Assembly: GCA_028066055.1 (NCBI GenBank)
Contig: JALCBY010000007.1
Coordinates: forward strand, 62,001-126,000
Length of the DNA: 64,000 bases
Direction: 5' to 3'
Source of the DNA: Hyphomicrobiaceae bacterium
Lineage (GTDB): Bacteria > Pseudomonadota > Alphaproteobacteria > Rhizobiales > Methyloligellaceae
In this document: positions 1-9,365 of the stretch, in pieces
Numbering within the stretch: position 1 is the first letter of the stretch
How the letters are laid out: the number at the start of each line of letters is the position of its first letter
Notes under the pieces: model-generated
What the model was told of the DNA's origin: nothing
Database searches by the model: none
Seen by the model: the letters and a program-made list of their open reading frames with translations, nothing else
Made by a program: the position numbers and the translations under genes

Positions 1-1179
1 GGCGCTGCGATTGCGCGAAAAGTGCCGATGACGGCCATGCCCGAGCTGGTTGCCGCATTCCACTCGCTGGTCGGCATGGCGGCGGTGCTTGTAGCGGCCG
101 GTGCGTTCTATGCACCGGAAGCCTTCGATATCGGCAGTGTCGGCAACATCAAAAAGGCAAGCCTTGTCGAGATGTCGCTCGGCGTCGCTATCGGCGCCAT
201 CACGTTTACCGGTTCGGTTATCGCGTTCCTGAAGCTTTCCGGCCGCATGAGCGGCGCGCCGATCATCCTGCCGGTCCGCCATATCATCAACATCGCGCTC
301 GCCGCAGCCTTGGTTTTCTTCATCTACAGCCTCGTCGTCACCCAGGCGCAGTTTGACTTCTGGGTGATTGCCGCACTCGCCTTCCTTCTCGGTGTGCTCA
401 TCATCATTCCGATCGGTGGCGCTGACATGCCGGTGGTGATCTCGATGCTCAACTCCTACTCGGGCTGGGCGGCAGCCGGTATCGGATTCACCCTCGGCAA
501 CACCGCGCTTATCATCACCGGCGCGCTCGTCGGTTCGTCCGGTGCGATCCTGTCCTACATCATGTGCAAGGGCATGAATCGCTCCTTCATCTCTGTGATC
601 CTGGGAGGGTTCGGCGGAGAGACGGCAGGCCCGGCGGGCGACGACGGGGTTCCGCGAACGATCAAGCAGGGTTCGGCGGACGACGCCGGATTTATCCTCA
701 AGAACGCCTCCAAGGTGATTATCGTACCGGGTTACGGCATGGCGGTCGCCCAGGCCCAGCATGCCTTGCGCGAAATGGCGGATGAATTGAAATCGCATGG
801 TGTCGATGTCAGTTATGCCATTCATCCGGTGGCCGGGCGCATGCCGGGGCACATGAACGTGCTTCTGGCTGAAGCCAATGTGCCGTACGACGAGGTGTTC
901 GAGCTTGAGGATATCAACAACGATTTCGCACAGGCCGACGTGGCCTATGTCATCGGCGCGAATGATGTGACCAATCCGGCTGCCGAGGAAGATCCCTCAT
1001 CTCCGATCTACGGTATGCCGGTTCTTCAGGTGTGGAAGGCGGGAACGGTCATGTTCAACAAACGCTCTCTCGCCAGCGGATATGCCGGTGTCGACAATCC
1101 ACTGTTTTATCGTGACAATACAATGATGATCCTCGGTGACGCCAAGGCCATGACCGAGGACATCGTCAAGTCATTGTAG
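1..1179 (+). CDS. pntB: NAD(P) transhydrogenase subunit beta (5' partial)
   Basis: Beta subunit of the proton-translocating transhydrogenase of the inner membrane, which uses the proton gradient to reduce NADP+ with NADH. The frame is open from base 1, so the start lies outside the window; 392 residues are seen against about 465 in the family. The first ~200 visible residues are membrane helices (domain II). From about residue 235 comes the NADP(H)-binding domain III, with PGYGMAVAQAQ and GANDVTNPAA. pntA is expected just upstream. Identity is clear from sequence along the whole visible length. Confidence 0.97.
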   Translation, partial: GAAIARKVPMTAMPELVAAFHSLVGMAAVLVAAGAFYAPEAFDIGSVGNIKKASLVEMSLGVAIGAITFTGSVIAFLKLSGRMSGAPIILPVRHIINIALAAALVFFIYSLVVTQAQFDFWVIAALAFLLGVLIIIPIGGADMPVVISMLNSYSGWAAAGIGFTLGNTALIITGALVGSSGAILSYIMCKGMNRSFISVILGGFGGETAGPAGDDGVPRTIKQGSADDAGFILKNASKVIIVPGYGMAVAQAQHALREMADELKSHGVDVSYAIHPVAGRMPGHMNVLLAEANVPYDEVFELEDINNDFAQADVAYVIGANDVTNPAAEEDPSSPIYGMPVLQVWKAGTVMFNKRSLASGYAGVDNPLFYRDNTMMILGDAKAMTEDIVKSL

Positions 1180-1212
1180 AGGCGCCACGCGCGCGTTCAG
1201 GGGACTGGCCGC

Positions 1213-2034
1213 TTGCGTATCGGTTTCAAGCAGGAACTCATGGATCTTCTTCCCTGGCTCGTCGGCGTTTATCTGTTGATCTGCGTGGGTGCCTATTTCG
1301 GCAATCGCATGTTCATGTATTTCCCTGACCCGGCGCGATACACACCTGCGCAAGCCGAACTGGCCGGTGTCGACGAAGTTGAACTCAAGACCGACGATGG
1401 CGAGACCCTTGTCGCATGGTATTCGAAAGCCAAGCGTGGCAAGCCGACAATCCTCTATTTTCACGGGAATGCCGGAAACGCGGCTGGCCGGGCGCCTAAG
1501 ATCGATACGATGCGGGAGGACGGCTCTGGCGTTTTCTACCTCAACAACCGCGGTTACGGCGGATCATCCGGAAAACCGAGCGAAGCGGCAAATGTCGCGG
1601 ATGCCTTTCTCGCCTACGACCATCTTCGCCAATTGGGCATTCCTGCGGGCAAGATCGTGCTGTATGGCGAGTCTCTGGGCTCGGGCCAGGCGACGCAGCT
1701 TGCGGGTCAAAAAGAGGTCGGCGCTATCGTTCTTGAAGCGCCGCTCACTTCGACCCCGGACGTGGGCAAGCGGACCTACTTCTTTCTGCCGCTTGGGTTT
1801 CTTATGACAGACCAGTTCAGGAACATCGACCACATCCGTAAGGTGCGTGCACCGCTGCTCGTGGTCCACGGCGAACGGGACGGCGTGATCCCCGTGGCCA
1901 TGGGGCAGGCGATCTACGATGCGGGCAATGAGCCGAAAAAGCTGGAGCTATTGCCGGAAGCCGATCACAACGATCTTTTTGAGCATGGTGCGTGGGAGAG
2001 GGTTCAGGCCTTTTTAGCCGACTTAAAACTGTAG
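1213..2034 (+). CDS. Alpha/beta hydrolase, BEM46/YfhR-like
   Basis: Serine hydrolase of unknown substrate, 273 residues. An N-terminal hydrophobic helix (residues ~11-30) probably anchors it in the membrane. The catalytic set is complete: oxyanion motif HGNAGN at ~83-88, nucleophile elbow GESLGS with Ser154, Asp223 in GERDG and His252 in ADHND. The start used is a TTG that lies 33 bases after pntB, so it may be read with the transhydrogenase genes; an ATG at 1240 is an alternative. The fold is certain, the reaction is not. Confidence 0.88.
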   Translation: MRIGFKQELMDLLPWLVGVYLLICVGAYFGNRMFMYFPDPARYTPAQAELAGVDEVELKTDDGETLVAWYSKAKRGKPTILYFHGNAGNAAGRAPKIDTMREDGSGVFYLNNRGYGGSSGKPSEAANVADAFLAYDHLRQLGIPAGKIVLYGESLGSGQATQLAGQKEVGAIVLEAPLTSTPDVGKRTYFFLPLGFLMTDQFRNIDHIRKVRAPLLVVHGERDGVIPVAMGQAIYDAGNEPKKLELLPEADHNDLFEHGAWERVQAFLADLKL

Positions 2035-2106
2035 GATTGAGCCGGTTGTGGTGGCCGGCGCCGGGCGAGGAGCGCAGCATGACCGGAAGGGGTGCGAGGG
2101 ACTGAC

Positions 2107-2937
2107 ATGGAGAAGCTGGAAAAGGTTGAAGAGTATAAGGCACTGGCGGCCGAATTTCTTCACTTCGGATACGAGCACACGGTCAATATCTTCAGCGCGC
2201 TTGCCATTCTGGTCGCGGGATTCATTCTCGCAGGATGGGTTGCGCGGATCGTTCGCCGTCGCCTCAGCAACGTCAAGCGCTTCGACAACGCGTTGATTCC
2301 GGTCATCGCACAAATCGTTCGCTACGCAGTTCTGGTATTCACGCTCATCCTGGTGCTGGCCGAGTTCGGCATCCAGACCACCAGTATCATCGCTGTTCTC
2401 GGCGCAGCCGGTTTGGCGATTGGGCTTGCGCTTCAGGGAACGCTTCAGAATGTTGCCGCCGGTTTCATGTTGCTGTTCATCCGGCCCTTCACCACCGGTG
2501 ATTTTATTGAAACGGCGGCCGGCAGCGGCACGGTCGACGAGATCGGCTTGTTCATGACCCGTATGCGTACCGCGCAGGGCGTATTTGTCGCCGTGCCCAA
2601 TTCCAAGATCTGGTCGGACTCGATCATCAACTATTCGAGGCTTCCCACACGGCGCATCGATCTCGTGTTCGGCATTTCCTACGAGGACGATATCGACAAG
2701 GCACGCACGCTCATCCTCAACCTCGCGGAAAAAGATGACCGTGTGCTCGACGACCCGGCACCGGTGATAAACGTGACAAACTTGGGCGACAGCTCGGTTG
2801 ATCTGCAATTGCGCGCGTGGACAAAGCGTCAGGATTACTGGCAGGCGCGGTGGGACCTGATCCGCGAGGTCAAATACAGCCTCGACAAGGCCGGTATTTC
2901 AATTCCCTATCCGCACGTGCAGATGGTGTCATCCTAG
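2107..2937 (+). CDS. Small-conductance mechanosensitive channel, MscS family
   Basis: Inner-membrane channel that opens under membrane tension and releases solutes on osmotic downshock. It has 276 residues, the size of compact MscS. Three hydrophobic segments are visible; the third is the pore helix, rich in Gly/Ala (GLAIGLALQGTLQNVAAGF), followed by the beta domain with RPFTTGDFIE and VPNSKIWSD. The ATG at 2107 is chosen because GAGGG sits 6 bases upstream; a GTG at 2092 would add five residues. It follows the hydrolase on the same strand after 72 bases. Confidence 0.93.
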   Translation: MEKLEKVEEYKALAAEFLHFGYEHTVNIFSALAILVAGFILAGWVARIVRRRLSNVKRFDNALIPVIAQIVRYAVLVFTLILVLAEFGIQTTSIIAVLGAAGLAIGLALQGTLQNVAAGFMLLFIRPFTTGDFIETAAGSGTVDEIGLFMTRMRTAQGVFVAVPNSKIWSDSIINYSRLPTRRIDLVFGISYEDDIDKARTLILNLAEKDDRVLDDPAPVINVTNLGDSSVDLQLRAWTKRQDYWQARWDLIREVKYSLDKAGISIPYPHVQMVSS

Positions 2938-3003
2938 GCGTGCGAATGCCCGCCCGGGTCAGACGAATTGTTCAAGGAAGGCGCGGATTTGTTTGGGCGT
3001 TGC

Positions 3004-3222
3004 CTAGCGGCGACCCTGAATACCACCCTCACGCTGGGCCCGCTTGCGAGCCAGCTTGCGTGCCCGGCGAATGGCTTCGGCCTTTTCGCGGGCCCGCTTT
3101 TCAGACGGTTTTTCGTAAAAATTGCGCAGCTTCATTTCACGGAAGATGCCTTCGCGCTGCATCTTCTTCTTCAGCGCCCTGAGCGCCTGATCAACATTGT
3201 TATCACGGACGACGACTTGCAC
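3004..3222 (-). CDS. rpsU: 30S ribosomal protein S21
   Basis: Small basic protein of the 30S subunit needed for early steps of translation initiation. At 72 residues it has the usual length. It opens with [20 protein letters not shown], typical of alphaproteobacterial S21, continues through [16 protein letters not shown] and ends in a very Arg/Lys-rich helix that binds 16S rRNA. It lies downstream of purEK on the same strand; an 8-bp inverted repeat (3300-3326) sits in the DNA before it. Confidence 0.97.
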   Translation of the reverse strand: MQVVVRDNNVDQALRALKKKMQREGIFREMKLRNFYEKPSEKRAREKAEAIRRARKLARKRAQREGGIQGRR

Positions 3223-3299
3223 CCGGTCAATTCCTCTCGAATTCAGCTAGTCAGTTGGCAACCGGCTACACGCGTGAGCGGCGAGGCCAGTCCCGATTG

Positions 3300-3326
3300 G
3301 GCTTCGTGTAACAAAAGGACGAAGCC
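3300..3326 (-). other. Inverted repeat upstream of rpsU
   Basis: Perfect 8-bp arms GGCTTCGT / ACGAAGCC with an 11-base loop, in the 181-base gap between purK and rpsU. There is no T-tract on the leftward side, so it is not a classic terminator; it could fold in the rpsU leader RNA. A run of eight T's (read on the minus strand, 3371-3378) lies between it and purK and may help end the purEK transcript. Confidence 0.5.
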
Positions 3327-3403
3327 TTGTCCATAGCATGGAAGATATGAAGCAAGTCTGAATCGCGTGGAAAAAAAAGGCCGATTGCCGGGTGTTTGTG
3401 AAG

Positions 3404-4501
3404 CTAGTCCTGCCGCCTCAGTTCGCGGAGCCACGTAACGTGGCCCATCTTGCGTCCCGGCCGGATTTGCCGTTTGCCGTAAAGATGCAGGCATGCATTC
3501 TCTTCGCGCGCCAGTGCGAGCCAGTTTTCCGCATCTTCGCCGATCAGGTTTCTCATAATGGCGTCTGAGTGTCGCGCGCATGTTCCGAGCGGCCAGCCCG
3601 CAACGGCGCGAACATGGTTTTCAAATTGCGAGACCGCACAGGCGTCCAATGTCCAGTGCCCGGAATTATGCACGCGCGGGGCGATCTCGTTGACCACAAG
3701 CGGAGCCGACGCATGTTCGCCGCAATAAAACAGTTCGACGCACAGGACACCGCAATAGTCGAGCGCACTGACGATCCGTTCCGCAATGTCTGTCGCGGCG
3801 TGTGCAATCGTGCCGGGAACACGCGCTGGGATGCGGGTTTCCGCCAGAATCTGGTTTTCGTGACGGTTCTCGGAAGGATCGTAGAAGCGTGTCTCGCCGT
3901 CCCGGCCGCGTACGACAACCACCGAGATTTCGCGGTCGAAATCGATGAACTTTTCATACAATGCCGCCGCGCCGCTCAAGGACTCGTATGCCTCCGGCAG
4001 ACCGGTGCTGTCGGTGATTTTGACCTGTCCCTTGCCGTCATAACCGAGCCGGCGGGTTTTCAGCAGACCTGGACGTCCGAGCTGCTCGACAGCGTCCTGA
4101 AGATCTTCCAGAGAATGAACCTCGCAATACGGTGCGACACCGATCCCCAGTTTTTCGGCGAACTGTTTCTCCGCGAGCCTGTCCTGGCTTACTTCGACGG
4201 AGTAGGGCGGTGGAAAAACCGGAACGTCCTTTGCGATCGCGGCCAACGCCGCCGCCGGCACATTTTCAAACTCTAGCGTGGCAACGTCCACCGATTTTGC
4301 GAACTTCTTCAGAGCGGCCTCGTCGTCATAGTCACCGATGGTGTGATCCGCGGCAACCTCGAAGGCCGGCGATCGCTGTTCGTTGCAATAGATGTGGCAG
4401 TTCAATCCGAGCCTGGCTGCCGACATGGCAAGCATACGGCCGAGTTGACCGCCACCGAGGATTCCGACGGTGCTTCCAGGAGCAAGCGGTGTGTCAGTCA
4501 T
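3404..4501 (-). CDS. purK: N5-carboxyaminoimidazole ribonucleotide synthase
   Basis: ATP-grasp enzyme of purine synthesis: uses ATP and bicarbonate to turn AIR into N5-CAIR, the substrate of PurE. 365 residues, normal for the family. It begins with the dinucleotide-fold motif [13 protein letters not shown] (~12-24), followed by the ATP-grasp region ([31 protein letters not shown]) and [15 protein letters not shown] near the C-terminus. The ATG at 4501 is preferred over longer openings because it overlaps the end of purE by 8 bases, indicating translational coupling. Confidence 0.97.
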   Translation of the reverse strand: MTDTPLAPGSTVGILGGGQLGRMLAMSAARLGLNCHIYCNEQRSPAFEVAADHTIGDYDDEAALKKFAKSVDVATLEFENVPAAALAAIAKDVPVFPPPYSVEVSQDRLAEKQFAEKLGIGVAPYCEVHSLEDLQDAVEQLGRPGLLKTRRLGYDGKGQVKITDSTGLPEAYESLSGAAALYEKFIDFDREISVVVVRGRDGETRFYDPSENRHENQILAETRIPARVPGTIAHAATDIAERIVSALDYCGVLCVELFYCGEHASAPLVVNEIAPRVHNSGHWTLDACAVSQFENHVRAVAGWPLGTCARHSDAIMRNLIGEDAENWLALAREENACLHLYGKRQIRPGRKMGHVTWLRELRRQD

Positions 4502-4991
4502 CGTCTGTGGGAGCTTCAGCGACCGCGTCGGTCCGCGCCTTGCGCCACTTTTCGAGCCGCTCTGCCAGCGAGGAGTCGGAAAGTGCGAGGATTTGCGCCG
4601 CGAGCAGGCCGGCATTGGTCGCGCCTGCATCGCCGATGGCAAGGGTGCCGACGGCAACGCCGGCGGGCATCTGCACGATGGAAAGCAGACTGTCCTTGCC
4701 GGATAGCGCGCGGCTCCGGACCGGAACGCCGAGCACCGGTAGCATGGTCATCGATGCCGCCATTCCGGGCAGATGCGCGGCACCGCCTGCGCCGGCGATA
4801 ATGACTTTCAATCCACGTCCGTGCGCGGACTTTGCATATTCATACAGACGGTCCGGCGTCCTGTGCGCCGAGACGATACGTGCTTCATAGCGTATTTTGA
4901 GCTCGTCGAGCATTTGCGCGGCATGGCGCATCGTCGGCCAGTCCGACTGCGAGCCCATTATGATGCCGACGAGCGGCGGCGAATCGCCCAT
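4494..4991 (-). CDS. purE: N5-CAIR mutase
   Basis: Class I PurE, which moves the carboxylate of N5-CAIR to C4 to form CAIR in purine synthesis. 165 residues, as usual. The signature pieces are GSQSDW (13-18), SAHRTP (41-46) with the catalytic His, and [12 protein letters not shown] (~67-77). First gene of a purE-purK operon; the stop overlaps the purK start by 8 bases. A good sigma-70-type promoter lies about 40 bases upstream. No PurR-like operator or riboswitch was seen. Confidence 0.97.
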   Translation of the reverse strand: MGDSPPLVGIIMGSQSDWPTMRHAAQMLDELKIRYEARIVSAHRTPDRLYEYAKSAHGRGLKVIIAGAGGAAHLPGMAASMTMLPVLGVPVRSRALSGKDSLLSIVQMPAGVAVGTLAIGDAGATNAGLLAAQILALSDSSLAERLEKWRKARTDAVAEAPTDDD

Positions 4992-5028
4992 GATTCTTGC
5001 GCCTTTCCCTCACCCCGGAAAGCGCGCG

Positions 5029-5057
5029 ATTATAGGGGTGGCGATTCGATTGGCAAG
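5029..5057 (-). promoter_or_regulatory. Predicted purEK promoter
   Basis: On the minus strand a perfect TATAAT (5029-5034) is separated by 17 bases from CTTGCC (5052-5057); read one base over, TTGCCA with 16 bases. It would start RNA near 5022, leaving a leader of about 30 bases before the purE ATG at 4991. Best sigma-70 match noticed in the first 10 kb. Confidence 0.65.
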
Positions 5058-5204
5058 CAGGTGGCCTGTCTCCTGTTGGAAACTGGTGAATGGAAAACAC
5101 GGTGAACGGGTTGTTAACGGCTTTCAGGCCAGATTTTCCTGAAACGGCAGCGGGGGAGCGTTCGTGATTCCCACGAGCAAACGAGGGAACAAAGAACTCC
5201 GGAT

Positions 5205-5918
5205 ATGGTAAGCAAGGCAAAAAAAACCGTAGCAAATGACAATCTGGCGCGTGACGCCGGTTTGACTAGGGGGTCAACTGCCCGCCGGGCGGTGAGCGCA
5301 AAACTGCCCGGTCTGTCTGAAATCCCCAAATCGGATCTCACGCCGGAGGCCCGTTCGGCGGTTGACGAATTGATGGCCGAGCTCGACCGCGTCAAGGATG
5401 AGCTTCTTTCCGCGCGGCGCCGTGTGACAGAGCTTGAAACCAAGGTCGACGAAGATGCACTGCTGCCGGTTCTGAACCGGCGTGGCTTTGATCGCGAGCT
5501 TGAGCGGACGCTTGCCTATGTTAAGCGGCACGGCACCGAAGTCAGCCTGATCTACATCGATCTCGACGATTTCAAATTGATCAATGACATCTACGGTCAT
5601 GCCACCGGCGATGCGGCACTGATGCATCTTGCCGATATTCTGATCGCCAATGTACGCCGGTCCGACGTCGTAGCCCGCTTGGGTGGCGATGAATTTTCGA
5701 TATTGCTGCACCGGGCGGATGAAGGTGCCGCCAATGAAAAGGCAAATCAGTTGGCCCGCGCGCTTGCGTCAAGTTCGCTGGTTTTCGAGGGTAAGGAAGT
5801 CGCGATGTCGCTCACGGCCGGTGTTACCCAGCTGCGCAACGACGATACGAATGCCAGTGCCATGGCGCGCGCCGACCGCATCATGTATGCCGGTAAGGCG
5901 CGGCGGAAGCACAGCTAG
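5205..5918 (+). CDS. Diguanylate cyclase (GGDEF domain)
   Basis: Makes cyclic-di-GMP from two GTP, a signal for the motile-to-sessile switch. 237 residues. The first ~60 are polar without a known domain; 60-85 form a probable coiled coil (VDELMAELDRVKDELLSARR) that could dimerise the enzyme. The GGDEF domain fills ~85-235, with the active-site motif GGDEF intact at 160-164 and an inhibitory-site RxxD (RRSD, 151-154) five residues before it. It should therefore be active and product-inhibited. There is no sensor or membrane segment, so it is cytosolic and single-gene. Confidence 0.93.
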   Translation: MVSKAKKTVANDNLARDAGLTRGSTARRAVSAKLPGLSEIPKSDLTPEARSAVDELMAELDRVKDELLSARRRVTELETKVDEDALLPVLNRRGFDRELERTLAYVKRHGTEVSLIYIDLDDFKLINDIYGHATGDAALMHLADILIANVRRSDVVARLGGDEFSILLHRADEGAANEKANQLARALASSSLVFEGKEVAMSLTAGVTQLRNDDTNASAMARADRIMYAGKARRKHS

Positions 5919-5959
5919 AACCAGCGCATTTCTTGCTCGCGCCGTGCCTTCAACAGCAC

Positions 5960-6166
5960 TCAGGCGATGATATCGGGCAAAAGCTGATCCTCGACCCTCG
6001 CAATCTCGTCTTTCAGATAAAGCTTCTTTTTTTTCAGTCGTTTGAGCTGCAGCGGGTCCCCATGCCCGGACGTTTCCAATGCGGCGATGGCACCATCGAG
6101 GTCGCGATGCTCCTGTTTCAACCTCGCCAGATTTTCCTGGAGCTGCCGCCGCTCCTCCGTGTCCAT
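5960..6166 (-). CDS. YdcH family protein (DUF465)
   Basis: Small all-helical protein of unknown function, 68 residues, predicted as an antiparallel coiled coil. The family hallmark is visible: a first helix with Leu/Glu/His spacing (LKQEHRDLDGAIAALE), a short turn and a basic stretch LKRLKKKKLYLKDEI. A second member lies 215 bases away on the opposite strand (6381-6563), so the two are divergent. It ends 41 bases from the diguanylate cyclase, convergent with it. Confidence 0.85.
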   Translation of the reverse strand: MDTEERRQLQENLARLKQEHRDLDGAIAALETSGHGDPLQLKRLKKKKLYLKDEIARVEDQLLPDIIA

Positions 6167-6380
6167 TCAATGCCCCTTGCGCTTGGCGTTTCCCTCAAGA
6201 TATGAACCGTAGAATTGCGAGGCGAATTATTGCGGCGAATGCCGATTGGCGCAAGGTCTGCACAAGGTCTTGTCGCGATACCGTCACGCAATTGTGCCGC
6301 GTATATGCGCCTGATTCGACAAATAACCGGCGATTTGCCAAACTCCCAAGGTTGCGAATCTGATTATCACGGAGGAGCCA

Positions 6381-6563
6381 ATGGCGCTTGAAGCACATGT
6401 CGCCGAACTGACCGACAAACACCGTGCATTGGAACAGAAAATTGAGAATGAGCTGGCGAGGCCCTCGGCCGACAGCATTGTCATCTCCGAACTCAAGCGT
6501 GAAAAACTCCGTATCAAGGACCAATTGGAACGTCTCAAGGCAGAAGGGGCCGGGGACAATTAA
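6381..6563 (+). CDS. YdcH family protein (DUF465)
   Basis: Second YdcH-type helical hairpin, 60 residues, of unknown function. It shows the same plan as its divergent neighbour: helix one with HVAELTDKHRALEQKIE, a turn with a small acidic/Pro segment, then LKREKLRIKDQLERLK. An AGGAG ribosome site precedes the ATG by about 6 bases, and a strong intrinsic terminator follows 34 bases after the stop, so it is probably a single-gene unit. Confidence 0.87.
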   Translation: MALEAHVAELTDKHRALEQKIENELARPSADSIVISELKREKLRIKDQLERLKAEGAGDN

Positions 6564-6596
6564 TGGAACGGTTTCCTTGATCTAACGGACTGAAAT

Positions 6597-6622
6597 CGCC
6601 GCGGGATACCCGCGGCGTTTTT
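6597..6622 (+). terminator. Intrinsic terminator after YdcH gene
   Basis: Perfect 9-bp GC-rich stem (CGCCGCGGG / CCCGCGGCG) with an ATA loop, followed by TTTTT. It ends the plus-strand ydcH transcript; the same stem lies ahead of the TerC gene's 3' end coming from the other side. Confidence 0.88.
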
Positions 6623-6654
6623 CTTATTCCGTGATGCTCGGCTTCCTATCGGCG

Positions 6655-7440
6655 CTATTTCTGCGCTTTGGCAGCGGATGCGAGCAGACGCTTCTGATAG
6701 CGGCTTTGTACCAGATCGACGGCAACCAGAACCGCCAACACGAAATAGAACGTACTTTTGGCCATGGGCTCGACGGCGTAGCCGAACAGCGTGAGGTGGG
6801 AGAGGTGTCCACCCTCGGAAACGAGAAGGATGCCGACGATAAACAGCACAAAAAGACCTAAAACCTCGTATGCTCGGTTTCGTTCAAGAAACGCGGAAAC
6901 CGCGTCCGCCAGATAAATCATCATCACACCGGAAATGACGATGGCCGTAGCCATGACCCAAAACACCTTGGTGAGTGCCATGGCCGACAATATGGAGTCG
7001 AACGAAAACACCAGATTCATCAATACGATCCAGGTCACGGCCCCGGTAACCGACCGGCGCACGCCATTCTCGCCATGTTCGAGGTCTGGTGTGGCCAGCA
7101 TGTGATAGATTTCCTTGATCGCCGTGTAGATGATGAACACGCCGCCAACGAGGACGATCGCGGAGTGAACGGTGAGGTTGCCCTCAACGATCCCTGGGAA
7201 ACTGATAGCGGCAATTGGCGCTGTGAATTGCTCGACCGCCGCGAGAACGAGGAACAGCAGCGCGATCCTGAGCACAATGGCAAGACCGATTCCGAGACGT
7301 CGGACAAAGGCCTGACGTTCCGGCGTCACGCGCTTCGACTCTATGGAGATATAGAGCAGATTGTCGAAGCCCAGCACGGCCTGCAGGAACACCAACATGG
7401 CCAAGGTGAAGAAGTTCTCAATTGAAAGCAGGCTGTCCAT
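6655..7440 (-). CDS. TerC/YkoY family integral membrane protein
   Basis: Membrane protein of 261 residues with about seven hydrophobic segments. The TerC signature is visible at the start (LQAVLGFDNLLYISI, with the conserved acidic Asp inside a helix) and again in the second half (NLVFSFDSILSAMALT), an internal duplication typical of the family. Members are linked to metal-ion (Mn2+ or Ca2+) export, and only by name to tellurite. Start ATG 7440 follows a G-rich ribosome site. No other ter gene is adjacent; the TerB protein is 28 kb away. Confidence 0.88.
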   Translation of the reverse strand: MDSLLSIENFFTLAMLVFLQAVLGFDNLLYISIESKRVTPERQAFVRRLGIGLAIVLRIALLFLVLAAVEQFTAPIAAISFPGIVEGNLTVHSAIVLVGGVFIIYTAIKEIYHMLATPDLEHGENGVRRSVTGAVTWIVLMNLVFSFDSILSAMALTKVFWVMATAIVISGVMMIYLADAVSAFLERNRAYEVLGLFVLFIVGILLVSEGGHLSHLTLFGYAVEPMAKSTFYFVLAVLVAVDLVQSRYQKRLLASAAKAQK

Positions 7441-7574
7441 TTTGACCCCCCAACCAAAATCGCCTCAAATTCAACACGTACAAAGTTATACCGTCGGTTC
7501 GCGACAACCCGACTGCCGTGCGCAGCGGCGAGTATTCCCTGCCAGTGGAGATTGGCACCCGGACGCCGAAGCGC

Positions 7575-9365
7575 CTAGTTTGCGCTGAACGCGTTGGTCC
7601 AGGGTGTTTCCTGGGCAGTCCTGGTGCGCCGGCGCGGCGTACGCTTGCGGCTTACCGCGATCACAGGAGCGGGCAGAAGATGACCTTTGCCCGTGAGCGC
7701 CTGGGCGAGCCTTTTATCGTGCCCGTAGTAATCCGACCGCGTCCGGAAGTTCCCCTCCTTGTCGAACACGGTTGTGAAATAGGTGATGTGTACCGGAACG
7801 TGTTTGGAGAGTTTCTCCGTGTGCAGGCGCTTGGGACCTTTCAGGATCTGGCCAACCCGTGCCGAAGTCATGCCTTTGTCATGCTCAAGCAGGATCTCCG
7901 CCATCCGGCGCGGGTTCTGGATGCGCACGCAGCCATGGCTGTAAGTTCTCGTTGTTGTCCCGAACAGGCGTTTTGTGGGCGTGTCGTGCATGTAAACATC
8001 ATGGCCGTTCGGAAACTTGAACTTGAAGTCGCCGAGCACGCTCTTGGCACCAGGAGGTTGCGTAACGCTGCAGTTGCGGATGTTCACGACGTTCCAGTCG
8101 ATCTTTCGCCAGTCGCTGCCGTGGCGTCCGCAACTGATCTTGAGATGGTAACGATCCACCACGCTGCTGGTCGGACGCCTCAGACTGGGTCCGATATCCT
8201 CCACCTTGATTGAGTTCGGCACATACCAGGTCGGATGGAACTCGATCCACTCCATCTTGTCCGAGAACACAGGCGTTTTCTTGTTGGTCTTGCCGACGAT
8301 AACGCGTTCATCGAACACGGTCTTTCCCGCTTGCACGATGCGGGTGCGGAATTCCGGAATATTGGCCCAGACGAAGATACCGGCTTCTCCTGCCATATCA
8401 TCGGGCAGCCAGCGCCAGCGCTCCATGTTTGCAAGAATGCGGACGGCCAGCTGTTCGTTTGACTGGCCGTTGAGGGCTCGGCGGGTTCCGTTTCCGACCA
8501 CACCGTCCGCCTTGAGGCCTTTTCCTTTCTGAAACTTGACGACCGCGGTTTTGACGCTGTCATCGAACGTATTCGCCTTGGTCTCGTCCGGCGCGGAGAC
8601 ACTGAGCCGCTTGCGCAGAAGGGCGACATGCGGGTGCTTCGTGCCTGTGCGCAAAGCCGGGCCATCGGGAATCTGAACCTGCGGCTTGCCGTCGCCATGG
8701 CCGCGCAGAGCAGCGAGTTTCTTTTTGAGCTGGACAAACTGCTTGTGCTTCGGGTGAAGGTCCCGCAACCGCGCCACCACATCGTCTTCCGTACGCAGGC
8801 TCTCTAGGAACGCACGCGGGTTTTCCAGCGATACAGGATTGTTCAGTCTGTGCCCAACCTTGGCTGGCTTGATGCGCCCCGCCTTTGCATGATGGGCGTA
8901 TCCGAGGACCGCGTGGGTCATCTTGAGTTCAATCTTTGCAAGGGCCTCGCGTGAACGTGCCGTGCTGGTCACGTCCGGCAGGTCATAATCTTTGGGGTTG
9001 AGGCCGTATGCGTCCGCGGCTTCGATTTCCTTTGCCGCGTCCCGTGCCTTCTGGTTCGGGCCATTTTCGCCGACCCAGATGGGCGTCGCGGCGCTGCCGG
9101 CATAGAAGGCGCGCAACGCCTGATGAACCAGCGTCTTACGGTCTTTTCCATCGGACGCTTCGCCAATTTCGTCATGAACGAGGCTGGCTATAGCCTGGTC
9201 GAAACTTTCCTCAGCGATTGCCGGCGGCTTGACATTCTCGGTCGAAGGCTCGGCGATTGACGCGGTTACTTCGGACTCGACGTCATCCTTCTGCTCCGCG
9301 TCAGCCTGAAAGCTGTACCCGGCCGTGAAAACCGCTATGGATGCGACACGAAGAAGCGTTTTCAT
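7575..9365 (-). CDS. Periplasmic L,D-transpeptidase, YcbB type
   Basis: Cross-links peptidoglycan by 3-3 bonds between stem peptides. 596 residues: signal peptide (MKTLLRVASIAVFTAGYSFQ), an L,D-transpeptidase scaffold region (~100-270), a peptidoglycan-binding domain near 290-355 (FDDSVKTAVVKFQ, ADGVVGNGTRRALN) and a YkuD catalytic domain with SHGCVRI near residue 475, where Cys is the nucleophile. The ATG at 9365 is chosen because the signal peptide begins there; earlier in-frame codons add an unlikely 41 residues. A second, different L,D-transpeptidase lies at 48456-49493. Confidence 0.92.
   Translation of the reverse strand: MKTLLRVASIAVFTAGYSFQADAEQKDDVESEVTASIAEPSTENVKPPAIAEESFDQAIASLVHDEIGEASDGKDRKTLVHQALRAFYAGSAATPIWVGENGPNQKARDAAKEIEAADAYGLNPKDYDLPDVTSTARSREALAKIELKMTHAVLGYAHHAKAGRIKPAKVGHRLNNPVSLENPRAFLESLRTEDDVVARLRDLHPKHKQFVQLKKKLAALRGHGDGKPQVQIPDGPALRTGTKHPHVALLRKRLSVSAPDETKANTFDDSVKTAVVKFQKGKGLKADGVVGNGTRRALNGQSNEQLAVRILANMERWRWLPDDMAGEAGIFVWANIPEFRTRIVQAGKTVFDERVIVGKTNKKTPVFSDKMEWIEFHPTWYVPNSIKVEDIGPSLRRPTSSVVDRYHLKISCGRHGSDWRKIDWNVVNIRNCSVTQPPGAKSVLGDFKFKFPNGHDVYMHDTPTKRLFGTTTRTYSHGCVRIQNPRRMAEILLEHDKGMTSARVGQILKGPKRLHTEKLSKHVPVHITYFTTVFDKEGNFRTRSDYYGHDKRLAQALTGKGHLLPAPVIAVSRKRTPRRRTRTAQETPWTNAFSAN

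Noticed and set aside
2023-2808. Long minus-strand open frame over the MscS gene
   Set aside because: Antisense shadow of a clear channel gene, with no recognisable domain.
6655-7440. Tellurite-resistance operon (TerC here, TerB at 35302)
   Set aside because: The two genes are 28 kb apart and no terZADE or other partner is beside either, so no ter operon is claimed.
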